Source: Oscillospiraceae bacterium
Lineage (GTDB): Bacteria > Bacillota > Clostridia > Oscillospirales > Ruminococcaceae
DNA: 24,230 nt
Direction: 5' to 3'
NCBI GenBank assembly: GCA_020024185.1
Contig: JAHHUD010000019.1
Span: forward strand, 1-24,230
Shown here: one piece after another, positions 7,029 to 15,081 of the stretch
How positions within the stretch are numbered: position 1 is the first letter of the stretch
Layout: the number at the start of each line of letters is the position of its first letter
Notes under the pieces: generated by a model
The model's input: only the letters and a program-made list of their open reading frames with translations
What the model was told of the DNA's origin: nothing
The model's database searches: none
Translations under genes and position numbers: made by a program

Positions 7029-8847
7029 CTTCGTCCTCTATCATTTTTTTAGCTTTCTGTTTTTTGTAGAAAATAAAACCACCAACTGCACCTGCTATAA
7101 CAACAATAGACACTATAACTGCAACCCATGGGAAACCACTTTCTTGTACAATTTCTGGTTCAACAATTGGTAAATCCATACCTGAATCCATAGCTTCCAT
7201 AACTTCCATAGAAAATTCTTTTTCTATTTTATTTTGTACACCTTTACTATCTTCGTATGTGATAATAACTTTACCACTTGCTGTACCTGGTTGGTCAATT
7301 GTAAAATATATATCAGCTGTATTTTCGCTTCCTGGTTCAACATTACCAACAAAAACTGTTTGTGGTCCATTAATTGCACTGGACTCTACTTCTGCTGTTA
7401 CATTATTTACGCTTGTTTTACCTTTGTTAATAAGAAATACAGAAATATTACTTTCTTCGCCAGCTGATATTGTTTCCATGTATTCAAGCTTTGAAATATC
7501 AAATTTTGTTTCTTGTTGAACATTTATAGCAACATCTTGCTGAGTTGTATATGTTTTTCTTTCGCCTTTTACATATGCTTCAAATTCATAAATAACTTTT
7601 ACAGGCAAACTTGAAACATTATTATCAATACCAGTAACTACAAGTTCAAATGAGTGATTTATTTTACCGTTTTTATCAACTTTTCCTATTAAAGCTTGAC
7701 TGTTGCCAGATGCCATTGCGATACCTGCTGGCAATTCAACTTTAACAGAAACATTTTCCAATGGAATAAATTGTGATGTATTTGTTGCTGTTGTATTAAG
7801 TGAAAATTCTTTACCAACATATGCAACACCGCCATAGTTTGCACTGTTAAGTATAACTTTTGGTTCCGGAACATCGTCTACTGCTTGTGTAATTGTAAGC
7901 TTGAGAGTTGATTGAGGAACAGCAAGTGGAATTTCTTGTCCTCCAACATTCTCTATATAACTTACATCAAATGATGCTTCTGAAGAACCACCGTTGTATG
8001 TAACATCATGGAAAACTATTGAATAAGCAAGTATTTTTCTATTATCCACTGTTCCCACATCTCTCACTTTATAAGATATGTTATTTATATCATTATTAAT
8101 AAATGAACCTTGAGATAATCTAGCTCTAACTTGACTTGGTGGGTTATTAAGGTACAATACACGATTATCTACAACACTGATTGCAAGTTTAATTTTTTGA
8201 CCTGGTTTAACAGTTGAAAGTTCATTACCATTTACATCAAGGATAACATAGTTTTGAACAAAAACTTCTTTTGAGCCATCAATAATCATATTTTCATTAG
8301 AAATTGATGGTGTAACAGGCTCTTTGTTAACTTGTGTAACATTATGTGTAAATGTTTTAAGTTCAACTGGAATTGTTTGACCTTTTTCGTCTGCATAGTT
8401 TGCTGTAAATGAAAACTCTTGATTTCCACCATTATATTTAACATCTGTAAATGTTATAGTATAGTTTATGCCGTCTGTAATACTATTTACTTTTACACTG
8501 TTAGAAGCAGCTGTAAATGAACATGGTAAAAGTGAAATTGTTACATTGCTGTCAGTAGCTTGTGTAGAGCTATTAAACTTAACTCTTTTATCCAAAACAC
8601 TAATAGTAACAGTTTTGCCATTAGTTTCTTCAAGCATAGCATTACCTTCAACTTTAAAATCCACTATGTATGCATCCTGAGAATTATCAGCTGTTACTGA
8701 AACACTATTCACAGCTTTTGCCAAAATGTCATTTTCATTTGTTTGTGCAAAAGCAATCATACTAAATGCAGGCATTATAAATGTAATTATAAGTAATACC
8801 ACAAGCACAAAGCTTACTACTTTTACAAATTTTTTATTATTTTTCAT
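7015..8847 (-). CDS. Membrane-anchored Ig-like/CARDB-domain protein of an ABC exporter operon
   Basis: A 610-residue exported protein. A signal peptide (about 1-35, ending AFAQ) precedes two related beta-rich units at roughly 40-170 and 185-325. Each unit contains a segment of the form YxITF-DVxYNGG followed by a GQxIP segment, which points to internal duplication. Two CARDB/NEW3-like Ig domains follow (about 330-450 and 455-560). Then come an acidic-proline linker, one transmembrane helix (FPWVAVIVSIVVIAG onward, about 570-592) and a short KKQKAKK plus acidic tail inside the cell. It sits between the ATPase (14-bp gap) and permease (14-bp overlap) genes, so it is very likely a structural partner of that transporter, in the place where Gram-negative systems have the adaptor MacA. 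It may bind a ligand or the cell wall. The exact role is unknown. Confidence 0.75.
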   Translation of the reverse strand: MKNNKKFVKVVSFVLVVLLIITFIMPAFSMIAFAQTNENDILAKAVNSVSVTADNSQDAYIVDFKVEGNAMLEETNGKTVTISVLDKRVKFNSSTQATDSNVTISLLPCSFTAASNSVKVNSITDGINYTITFTDVKYNGGNQEFSFTANYADEKGQTIPVELKTFTHNVTQVNKEPVTPSISNENMIIDGSKEVFVQNYVILDVNGNELSTVKPGQKIKLAISVVDNRVLYLNNPPSQVRARLSQGSFINNDINNISYKVRDVGTVDNRKILAYSIVFHDVTYNGGSSEASFDVSYIENVGGQEIPLAVPQSTLKLTITQAVDDVPEPKVILNSANYGGVAYVGKEFSLNTTATNTSQFIPLENVSVKVELPAGIAMASGNSQALIGKVDKNGKINHSFELVVTGIDNNVSSLPVKVIYEFEAYVKGERKTYTTQQDVAINVQQETKFDISKLEYMETISAGEESNISVFLINKGKTSVNNVTAEVESSAINGPQTVFVGNVEPGSENTADIYFTIDQPGTASGKVIITYEDSKGVQNKIEKEFSMEVMEAMDSGMDLPIVEPEIVQESGFPWVAVIVSIVVIAGAVGGFIFYKKQKAKKMIEDEDEDI

Positions 8848-8861
8848 GTATTATTCCCCTT

Positions 8862-9563
8862 TTAATTATTTTCTACTTTTTCTTTATCATATTTAGTATC
8901 ACTAATTATATGACCATCAACAAGAGTTACAACTCTCTTTGCTTTTTTAGCTAATTGAGGGTCATGTGTAACCATTACAAAAGTGATATTATTTTTTTCA
9001 GATATATCCAACAGCATTTCCATAACTTGTTCTGTTGTTTTAGAATCCAAGTTTCCCGTTGGTTCATCAGCAAATATAACTTTAGGATGTCCGACAAAAG
9101 CTCTTGCAATACCTACACGCTGTTGCTGACCACCACTAAGCTCTGTTGGCTTATGGTGCATTCTTGATTCCATATTCATTTCTTTGAGAATTGCTTTTGC
9201 TTTTTTTTCTCTTACACTTTTTTCAACTCCCTTAAACATAAGAGGAAATGCAACATTCTCTATTGATGTAAGAGTTGGCATAAGATTATATGACTGAAAT
9301 ATAAATCCAATAGTATTTTGTCTAAATACAGCAAGTTGTTTTTCTGTCATTTTTGAAATATTTTGTCCATCGATTACAACTCTGCCTTTTGTTGGTTTTT
9401 CCAAACCTGCAAGCTGATTTAACAATGTTGATTTACCACTGCCTGATGTACCAACAATACAGCAAAACTCGCCTTTTTCTATCTCAAGACTAACATTGTC
9501 CAACGCAACAACTTTTTCAGTGCCAACCTTATATACCTTTCTTAAATTTTCTACTTTTATCAT
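8862..9563 (-). CDS. LolD/MacB-type ABC transporter ATPase
   Basis: A 233-residue nucleotide-binding subunit with all motifs intact: Walker A GTSGSGKST (38-46), Q-loop Q90, signature LSGGQQQR (142-149), Walker B VIFADEP (162-168), D-loop NLDS and switch H200. Length and sequence fit the LolD/MacB/FtsE group that pairs with four-TM MacB/FtsX permeases. It is the first gene of a three-gene operon with the CARDB protein and the permease. A strong sigma-A-like promoter lies 128 bp upstream of the start. It should hydrolyse ATP at the cytoplasmic face to power the permease at 5658-7028. The family is certain; the transported or regulated substrate is not. Confidence 0.95.
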   Translation of the reverse strand: MIKVENLRKVYKVGTEKVVALDNVSLEIEKGEFCCIVGTSGSGKSTLLNQLAGLEKPTKGRVVIDGQNISKMTEKQLAVFRQNTIGFIFQSYNLMPTLTSIENVAFPLMFKGVEKSVREKKAKAILKEMNMESRMHHKPTELSGGQQQRVGIARAFVGHPKVIFADEPTGNLDSKTTEQVMEMLLDISEKNNITFVMVTHDPQLAKKAKRVVTLVDGHIISDTKYDKEKVENN

Positions 9564-9697
9564 ATATTCACCCGTATATATTTTATAAAAAATATTTGAC
9601 TGATTTTAATTTACATATATAATAGATAGTATGGCATATTTTGCATACCACTATAATGTATTCTGTATTATTCAAAATAGTACAGATTTACATAAAT

Positions 9698-9726
9698 ATA
9701 TTACACATATATAAAAAAATAGTCAA
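9698..9726 (-). promoter_or_regulatory. Sigma-A-type promoter of the LolD-CARDB-FtsX operon
   Basis: On the minus strand TTGACT (9721-9726) and TAATAT (9698-9703) are separated by exactly 17 bp. The predicted start near 9691 gives a 128-nt untranslated leader, which includes an imperfect inverted repeat (GTATG at 9629-9633, CATAC at 9644-9648). The 244-bp gap to the divergent DUF218 gene holds nothing else I can support. Confidence 0.65.
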
Positions 9727-9831
9727 TACCTTTTTAGATAAAGTTAATAATTTATTTTTTTATTAATATTATATTATTAATTTTTTAACAATTACAAAGG
9801 AGATGATATTATTTCTATATTTTTTTATACA

Positions 9832-10554
9832 TTGTCTTTTCTTTTTTTTATAAATGCTGTAGTTCTTACTCATCGTGGAAGTATAACTGTAGGTTTATTC
9901 ATTATTTATGCACTTTTTGTTTGCTGTTTTATTATGGGCAAGTATCATTTATTGATTTTTAAACTAACTTCCCATGGATTTCTTTTTGTATTGAGAAATA
10001 TTATTATTATAGCTATTATATGTTATATCGTTTGTATGGGAATTATCTTATCATATAGCCATACAAATGTAGATTATAAGGAAGATGTAGTCATTGTTCT
10101 TGGTGCTGGTGTTGTTAATGGAAAAGTAAGCAAGACATTACAAAGTCGTCTTGATGCATGTATTGACTATTATAATAAAAACAAAGATATTTACATTGTG
10201 GTTACTGGTGGGCTTACCAGACAAAAAGATACTACTGAAGCAGCTGCTATGAGGGAATATCTTATATCAAATGGAATTCCAGATAATATAATTATAGTTG
10301 AAGATAAATCTCAATCTACTTTTGAAAATTATAAATTTACAAAAAAGATTCTTGAAGATAAAAAGATAAAACATGATAGTATTGTCTTTGTCACAAACTC
10401 TTTTCATATATACAGAGCAAAAACATATTCTGAATTTTGTGGGTTTAAAAGCAGTCATGCTCTTAGCACAAAAACTGATTTGTTTGTATTTATACCTGCG
10501 TTAATTCGTGAAGTTTTAGGTGTTATCGATATGTGGCTGTTTAAACTACACTAA
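9832..10554 (+). CDS. DUF218 (SanA/YdcF/ElyC-like) membrane protein
   Basis: Two hydrophobic segments at the N-terminus (about 1-60) and a third near 65-80 precede a DUF218 domain (about 88-225). The domain shows VVIVLGAGV, KTLQSRLDACIDYY, IVVTGG, DTTEAAAMREYL, EDKSQSTFENY and FVTNSFHIYRA, the order typical of this family. DUF218 proteins are envelope-associated; E. coli relatives affect cell wall and envelope barrier, but no reaction is established for this one. The start is unclear. No ATG occurs in frame before the second membrane segment. TTG at 9832 lies 29 nt beyond a near-perfect extended ribosome site AAGGAGATGAT (9797-9807). In-frame ATT codons at 9808 and 9811 lie at good distance, so true initiation is probably at ATT, adding 7-8 residues. 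Confidence 0.85.
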   Translation: MSFLFFINAVVLTHRGSITVGLFIIYALFVCCFIMGKYHLLIFKLTSHGFLFVLRNIIIIAIICYIVCMGIILSYSHTNVDYKEDVVIVLGAGVVNGKVSKTLQSRLDACIDYYNKNKDIYIVVTGGLTRQKDTTEAAAMREYLISNGIPDNIIIVEDKSQSTFENYKFTKKILEDKKIKHDSIVFVTNSFHIYRAKTYSEFCGFKSSHALSTKTDLFVFIPALIREVLGVIDMWLFKLH

Positions 10555-10583
10555 TATAATATTTTATTTTCAAAATATTATAT
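10554..10583 (+). terminator. AT-only hairpin at the end of the DUF218 gene
   Basis: A perfect 12-bp stem (10554-10565 with 10572-10583) and 6-nt loop overlap the stop codon. All pairs are A-T and no T-run follows, so it is at best a weak terminator or a 3' end stabiliser. Confidence 0.3.
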
Positions 10584-10620
10584 GTAAAAATAATCTATAA
10601 TGAAAATATTATATATTATG

Positions 10621-10649
10621 TTACAATATATAATTTGCGAAAGCATAAT
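10621..10649 (+). promoter_or_regulatory. Possible promoter of the cation exchanger
   Basis: TTACAA (10621-10626) and CATAAT (10644-10649) are separated by 17 bp, with a predicted start near 10656, 43 nt before the ATG. The region is very AT-rich, so other placements are possible. Confidence 0.35.
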
Positions 10650-10698
10650 ATAATAATATATCATTAATATATAATTAAAACGTAAAGGAAATAATCAC

Positions 10699-11658
10699 AT
10701 GAATGAACTTTTATTAGCTGTTATACTCTTTTCTCTTGGTCTATTCATCATTATTAAAGGTGGAGACGCTTTTGTTGACGCTGCTGCTTGGATGAGCGAA
10801 GTTACAGGTATTCCAAAACTTATAGTTGGTGCAACTGTTATTAGCCTTGCAACAACACTGCCAGAACTCTTTGTTTCTGCTATTGCAACTAAAGACGGCA
10901 GTATTGGTATCGCAACTGGCAATGCCATAGGCTCTGTTATTGCAAATATCGGTATTGGTATGAGCATCGGTCTTATCATTATTCCAATGGCTATATCTCG
11001 TCGCTCTTTTGCTCCAAAAGCATTTGTAATGATTATTGTTACTGCTGCTCTTATGATTTGTGGATTAGATGGCAATATATCTTTATTGGATACTATTATT
11101 CTTTTGTCTTTGCTTGCTTTCTATATTTATTCAAATGTAAAATCTGCAAAAGAAGAATCTATGAATATTACAGAAGAAGAACGTCCAGAATGTAACAAAA
11201 AAATTGTAACATTCCGTATTTTTCAATTTGTTCTTGGCGCAGCTGGCATAATTATAGGTGCTAAATTATTAGTTGATAACGGTCAAATTATTGCAGCAGC
11301 TGTAGGCATAAGCGAAAAAGTTATTGGTCTTACAGTTATTGCAATTGGCACTTCTCTTCCTGAGCTTGTTACAGCAATTACTTCTGTTATTAAAAAAGAT
11401 GCAGCATTATCTGTTGGCAATATTATTGGGGCAAACATTATTGATATGGCAATGATTTTGCCAGTATGTTCTCTCATTTCCGGTGGTACACTTGAAATTT
11501 CCAAACAAACTGTTTTTATTGACTTACCTGTTTCATTGGTTTTAATGGCTATTGTTGTAATTCCTACAGTAGTTCACACAAAATTTAAAAAATGGCAAGG
11601 CTGGTCAGTTTTGGCTTGTTATGTTGGATATTTAGTATATGTAACTACAAGTATGTAA
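10699..11658 (+). CDS. Ca2+/Na+ antiporter, CaxA/YrbG family
   Basis: A 319-residue inner-membrane cation exchanger with two inverted halves, each carrying an alpha repeat. Alpha-1 is at about 43-86 (GATVISLATTLPELFVS with E56, then TGNAIGSVIANIG). Alpha-2 is at about 210-252 (GLTVIAIGTSLPELVTA with E222, then VGNIIGANIIDMA). These glutamates and the GNxxGxN segments form the cation site in the structurally known NCX_Mj relative. About ten hydrophobic segments are visible, with an acidic cytoplasmic loop (SAKEESMNITEEE) near 149-162. The ribosome site AAAGGA lies 10 nt upstream of the ATG. It probably exports Ca2+ in exchange for Na+ or H+; the exact ion is inferred from the family. No obvious partner gene is adjacent. 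Confidence 0.9.
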   Translation: MNELLLAVILFSLGLFIIIKGGDAFVDAAAWMSEVTGIPKLIVGATVISLATTLPELFVSAIATKDGSIGIATGNAIGSVIANIGIGMSIGLIIIPMAISRRSFAPKAFVMIIVTAALMICGLDGNISLLDTIILLSLLAFYIYSNVKSAKEESMNITEEERPECNKKIVTFRIFQFVLGAAGIIIGAKLLVDNGQIIAAAVGISEKVIGLTVIAIGTSLPELVTAITSVIKKDAALSVGNIIGANIIDMAMILPVCSLISGGTLEISKQTVFIDLPVSLVLMAIVVIPTVVHTKFKKWQGWSVLACYVGYLVYVTTSM

Positions 11659-11686
11659 TTTGTTATAAACTAAAACATGGATTATT

Positions 11687-13789
11687 ATGAAAAATTATAT
11701 GAAAAAAAGTTATTTTAGATACATTCTTTATATTATACCAACCATACTTTTATGTTTTATACTCTACTTTCACTCAATATGTGGAGCTAGTATATTTTAT
11801 GATATATATGTGAGTATAATTTCTATAATAGGGATTTTTATTCCGGGTATAGTATTTAAAAATATATTTTTTAAGAGTGATTATAAAAATATTGAGTTTA
11901 CATTGGTATCTGTACTTGGATTTTCTTTTTTCTCATTAATTTCACTAGTTGCCTCATATACTCATTTTCATATAATCATTCATAGTTATGTTTTGGTAAT
12001 GACAATTTTGTTTTTATTAAATATAATAAAAAATAAAAAATTTAATAAAAATCAAATATTCTCTTGTATAAATAATAATATATTATTTTTTAATATATGT
12101 ATTCTATATATTTTTTTAAACGCATTGTGGAGTGTTAGATACGCTCATCCTATACAAGTTGGACAAATAACACCTAGCCAAGACTTTTTTTGGAATTTAG
12201 GTAATGTTCAAAGTATTAACAAAGGATTTCCTGTTGCAGATTTAAGAGTTAGTGGTGTAACTTTAAGCTATCATTTTCTAACAGAGCTTATTCATTCTGG
12301 CCTATCGATATTAAGTGGTGTAAGCTCTTATGATATAGTTGCATTTTATGGATTTGCACCAATTGCTATTGCTTTAACAGGTTGTCTTTATGAACTTGGT
12401 ATGAATTTATCCAATCATAAAAAATTATATTGCATAATTACATCTTCAATACCTTTATGGATAGGATGTGCAAGTCTTTATAAAATTTTAGAAAATGGGC
12501 TTAGCAGATTCGGTAACAATATAACTATTCATACTATTTCCAATATAAATGGTCAAGCAACAGCTTTCTTCTGTTTATCTGCATTTTTACTCTTATTCAA
12601 AACTTTCTTTTGTTCTAATAAAAATGTAAATATATTTGGTCTTTTTGCTACTGTCCTGTCTTTTTATCTATTAACTTTTTCAAAAAGTCCACAAGCTGCA
12701 ATAATATCCATAGCATTTGCTTTATCTACTATTATTTATTATGTAATTTCTCTTATTGTATCCTCAAAAATTAATATAAATATCAGTAAAGTTATATTCT
12801 TTTTAGTTATTACGGTTGGATTTTTTATTACATATATATTATATTTTTCATCTGGGGCAAATTCCAGTATGGCATTTTCCTTAACCGGAACTTTGAAATC
12901 TTATTATCTATCCAATATATTAAATCTTTTAATGGTTAAGTTGCCTTCATTATGGCAGATTACACTTCCTGTTTTGTATATAATTCAGTCGTTTATGATG
13001 GCTCCTGCTGTTTTTATTATGTGGGTTATAACCGGAATATATGATTTAGTAAATATTAAAAAAATATCATTGTTTAATTTACTTCTTCATTCAACAATAT
13101 TTGGTGGATTTATAGCTTTTTATATATTTGAACACTATTCTTCCAGTCAGATTTATTTTGCAAATATCGCTTTATTCTGTATGGGTTTGTTGTTTATTGA
13201 ATCAGTTTTTAAACTATTTAATAGTAAATTAAGCTGTAAAAATATTTTTAATTATTTTACTAAGTTTTTAAAAATTACTATTTCAATTTTATGTTCAGTA
13301 GGTATTATAACAAGTATCTTATTTTGTTTTTATCTTATTAAGTCAGTACCTAACTATCTTTTGGGTACTTCTGTTGACCAATATCATATACCACTTAACA
13401 AAGATGAAGAAGTTGCTTGTAAATGGTTATCGGATAATATGTCAGATGATAAGTTGTTTGCAACAAATAGAATGCACACAGGAAATTCTCTAGAAGGACT
13501 ATCTAATGTTTATACAGGCTTATCGGGAAAACAAGCCTATTGTGAAAGTTTTAAATATGCTGTATCAAACATGGGTGACCAAGGTGGAGAAGTATATAAT
13601 AAATACTACAAAATGTGTGATTTATTTAACCCAACTAAGTCGCAAAATGATATAGAAAAAATTTGCAAGGAATGTAATATTTCATATATTATTTTTAACC
13701 CATTATCTCCAGGTAGTGATATAAACTTACAATTTATGGATGTTGTTTTTCAACAAAATAATATTAAAATTTATTACACAGGTATATAA
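11687..13789 (+). CDS. Polytopic membrane protein, GT-C-like (putative glycosyltransferase)
   Basis: A 700-residue protein with a dozen or more hydrophobic segments across residues 10-570 and a soluble, extracytoplasmic C-terminal part (about 570-700). After the fourth or fifth helix a loop reads TPSQDFFWNLGNV, followed by a segment with YHFLTELIHSG. An acidic residue in an early outer loop is typical of GT-C glycosyltransferases. The C-terminal stretch with EEVACKWLSDNM, TNRMHTGN and TGLSGKQAYCESF resembles tails of uncharacterised large GT-C-like proteins in Gram-positive bacteria. A polyprenyl-linked sugar donor would be expected. Neither substrate nor acceptor can be told, and no glycan cluster surrounds it. 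There is no clear ribosome site before the ATG at 11687; a second in-frame ATG is at 11699. The gene is visibly more AT-rich than the exchanger before it. Confidence 0.6.
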   Translation: MKNYMKKSYFRYILYIIPTILLCFILYFHSICGASIFYDIYVSIISIIGIFIPGIVFKNIFFKSDYKNIEFTLVSVLGFSFFSLISLVASYTHFHIIIHSYVLVMTILFLLNIIKNKKFNKNQIFSCINNNILFFNICILYIFLNALWSVRYAHPIQVGQITPSQDFFWNLGNVQSINKGFPVADLRVSGVTLSYHFLTELIHSGLSILSGVSSYDIVAFYGFAPIAIALTGCLYELGMNLSNHKKLYCIITSSIPLWIGCASLYKILENGLSRFGNNITIHTISNINGQATAFFCLSAFLLLFKTFFCSNKNVNIFGLFATVLSFYLLTFSKSPQAAIISIAFALSTIIYYVISLIVSSKININISKVIFFLVITVGFFITYILYFSSGANSSMAFSLTGTLKSYYLSNILNLLMVKLPSLWQITLPVLYIIQSFMMAPAVFIMWVITGIYDLVNIKKISLFNLLLHSTIFGGFIAFYIFEHYSSSQIYFANIALFCMGLLFIESVFKLFNSKLSCKNIFNYFTKFLKITISILCSVGIITSILFCFYLIKSVPNYLLGTSVDQYHIPLNKDEEVACKWLSDNMSDDKLFATNRMHTGNSLEGLSNVYTGLSGKQAYCESFKYAVSNMGDQGGEVYNKYYKMCDLFNPTKSQNDIEKICKECNISYIIFNPLSPGSDINLQFMDVVFQQNNIKIYYTGI

Positions 13790-13794
13790 ACATA

Positions 13795-13826
13795 AAAACC
13801 AGCTCAGTATTAATTGAGCTGGTTTT
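13795..13826. terminator. Bidirectional terminator between convergent genes
   Basis: A perfect 12-bp stem, AAAACCAGCTCA with TGAGCTGGTTTT, and an 8-nt loop lie between the GT-C-like gene and pyrB. T-rich tails are present on both strands, so it can serve both convergent transcripts. Confidence 0.9.
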
Positions 13827-13838
13827 ATATTTTAAATA

Positions 13839-14921
13839 TTAATCCACATATTCATCACAGAATTTGCAACGCACTCTGCCATTTTCACCTTTAACATAAA
13901 CTGGCTTTGTTCCATCTTCCATATTTGTAATACAGTTACGATTTTTACATTTAACGTCAAGTTTAACCACTTCGTCATGATTATCTTTTTCTGCATTTAA
14001 GTCAAGATTTCCCATGCCAAGTAAAGAAAGTATTAATGCCATTCTTACAAAAACACCATTACCTGCTTGTTCAAAATATTTTGCTCTTTCGTCATCATCA
14101 ACAGATAATGTTATTTCGTTAACTCTTGGAAGTGGATGTAATATAGCCATTTCTTTTTTTGCTTCTTTAAGAAGTTCCGGCGAAAGAATGTAACTGTCTT
14201 TAAGACGATTATACTGTTCTATATCTGCAAAACGCTCTCTTTGAACTCTTGTCATATAAAGAATATCAAGCTCTGGCATTGCTGAAGATAAATCTGTAAC
14301 TTCTTCGTATGTGCAATCAGATTTTTTTACATATTCATCTATAACATATCTTGGAACTTCCAATTCTTTTGGAGAAATAAACACAAAATGATTACCTTTA
14401 TATCTGGATAATGCTTTTACAAGTGAATGTACTGTTCTTCCATATTTAAGGTCACCACAAAAACCAATGGTAATATTATCTAATCTTCCGTGTCTACGTC
14501 TGATTGTCATAAGGTCAGTAAGAGTCTGTGTTGGGTGTTGATGTCCGCCATCTCCTGCATTTATAATAGGTTTTTTACTATACTGGCTTGCTCTATAAGC
14601 TGCACCGTCATTTGGATGTCTCATTGCAACTATATCAACATAGTTACCTATAACTCTGATTGTATCTGCAACTGTTTCACCTTTTGATGCGCTGCTTGAA
14701 CTTGCACTTGAAAATCCAAGAACTTTACCACCAAGACGCATCATCGCTGATTCAAATGACAGTCTTGTTCTTGTACTTGGTTCAAAAAATAAAGTTGCAA
14801 GAATTTTTCCATCACATTTATTGCTATATTTTTCCATATTTTCGCAAATATCATCTGCAATATTCAAAATTTGTTCTGTTTCTTCAACAGAAAGATATAA
14901 AGGGTCTATTAAATGTCTCAT
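13839..14921 (-). CDS. pyrB: Aspartate carbamoyltransferase with C-terminal PyrI-type zinc ribbon
   Basis: It catalyses carbamoyl phosphate plus aspartate to carbamoyl-aspartate, the committed step of pyrimidine synthesis. Catalytic motifs are intact (numbered from the ATG at 14921): STRTR at 49-53, SKGET with K80, MRHP at 100-103, GGHQHPTQTL at 125-134 and HPLPRVNEI at 262-270. The catalytic chain ends near 305. After a short charged linker comes C325-x4-C330-x21-C352-x2-C355, with NCIT and RCKFC segments as in the zinc domain of the E. coli regulatory chain PyrI (C-x4-C-x23-C-x2-C). The nucleotide-binding half of PyrI is missing and no pyrI gene is nearby. The start at 14921 (MRHLIDP) is chosen over an in-frame ATG at 14933 because GGGAGG lies 4 nt before it. 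The gene stands alone behind a consensus promoter. Confidence 0.93.
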   Translation of the reverse strand: MRHLIDPLYLSVEETEQILNIADDICENMEKYSNKCDGKILATLFFEPSTRTRLSFESAMMRLGGKVLGFSSASSSSASKGETVADTIRVIGNYVDIVAMRHPNDGAAYRASQYSKKPIINAGDGGHQHPTQTLTDLMTIRRRHGRLDNITIGFCGDLKYGRTVHSLVKALSRYKGNHFVFISPKELEVPRYVIDEYVKKSDCTYEEVTDLSSAMPELDILYMTRVQRERFADIEQYNRLKDSYILSPELLKEAKKEMAILHPLPRVNEITLSVDDDERAKYFEQAGNGVFVRMALILSLLGMGNLDLNAEKDNHDEVVKLDVKCKNRNCITNMEDGTKPVYVKGENGRVRCKFCDEYVD

Positions 14922-14955
14922 ACTGCCTCCCATTAATACTAAACTCTTTTATAAC

Positions 14956-14984
14956 ATTATAATCACCAAGTAATTATTTATCAA
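14956..14984 (-). promoter_or_regulatory. Sigma-A-type promoter of pyrB
   Basis: On the minus strand TTGATA (14979-14984) and a perfect TATAAT (14956-14961) are 17 bp apart. The predicted start near 14949 leaves about 28 nt before the ATG at 14921, too short for a PyrR-type attenuator. This also supports the start at 14921, since an ATG at 14933 would have no ribosome site in so short a leader. Confidence 0.75.
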
Positions 14985-15025
14985 GAATATTATTTAAATT
15001 CACTAAAAATTTTATATTTAAAATA

Positions 15026-15066
15026 AAACATTGAGATATAATCAAAAGATACATATCCCAATGTTT
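15026..15066 (-). terminator. Terminator of the MsmK-type ATPase gene and the nan operon
   Basis: A 14-bp stem with one G-T pair (15026-15039 with 15053-15066) and a 13-nt loop lie just after the ATPase stop. On the minus strand it is followed by TTTTATTTTA. It ends the long minus-strand sialic acid transcript before the pyrB promoter. Confidence 0.75.
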
Positions 15067-15081
15067 ATTTTTATCTGATAA

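Noticed and set aside
10695..11075. 126-codon minus-strand open frame opposite the cation exchanger
   Set aside because: Its low-complexity hydrophobic sequence mirrors the alpha-1 repeat of the real gene; no ribosome site or homology.
13839..14933. pyrB start at the ATG at 14933
   Set aside because: No ribosome site precedes it; GGGAGG overlaps its first codons and is placed for the ATG at 14921, which gives the standard MRHLIDP opening.
14934..15081. PyrR-binding attenuator or T-box upstream of pyrB
   Set aside because: The only hairpin in the gap belongs to the upstream ATPase terminator, and the promoter lies downstream of it, leaving too little leader.
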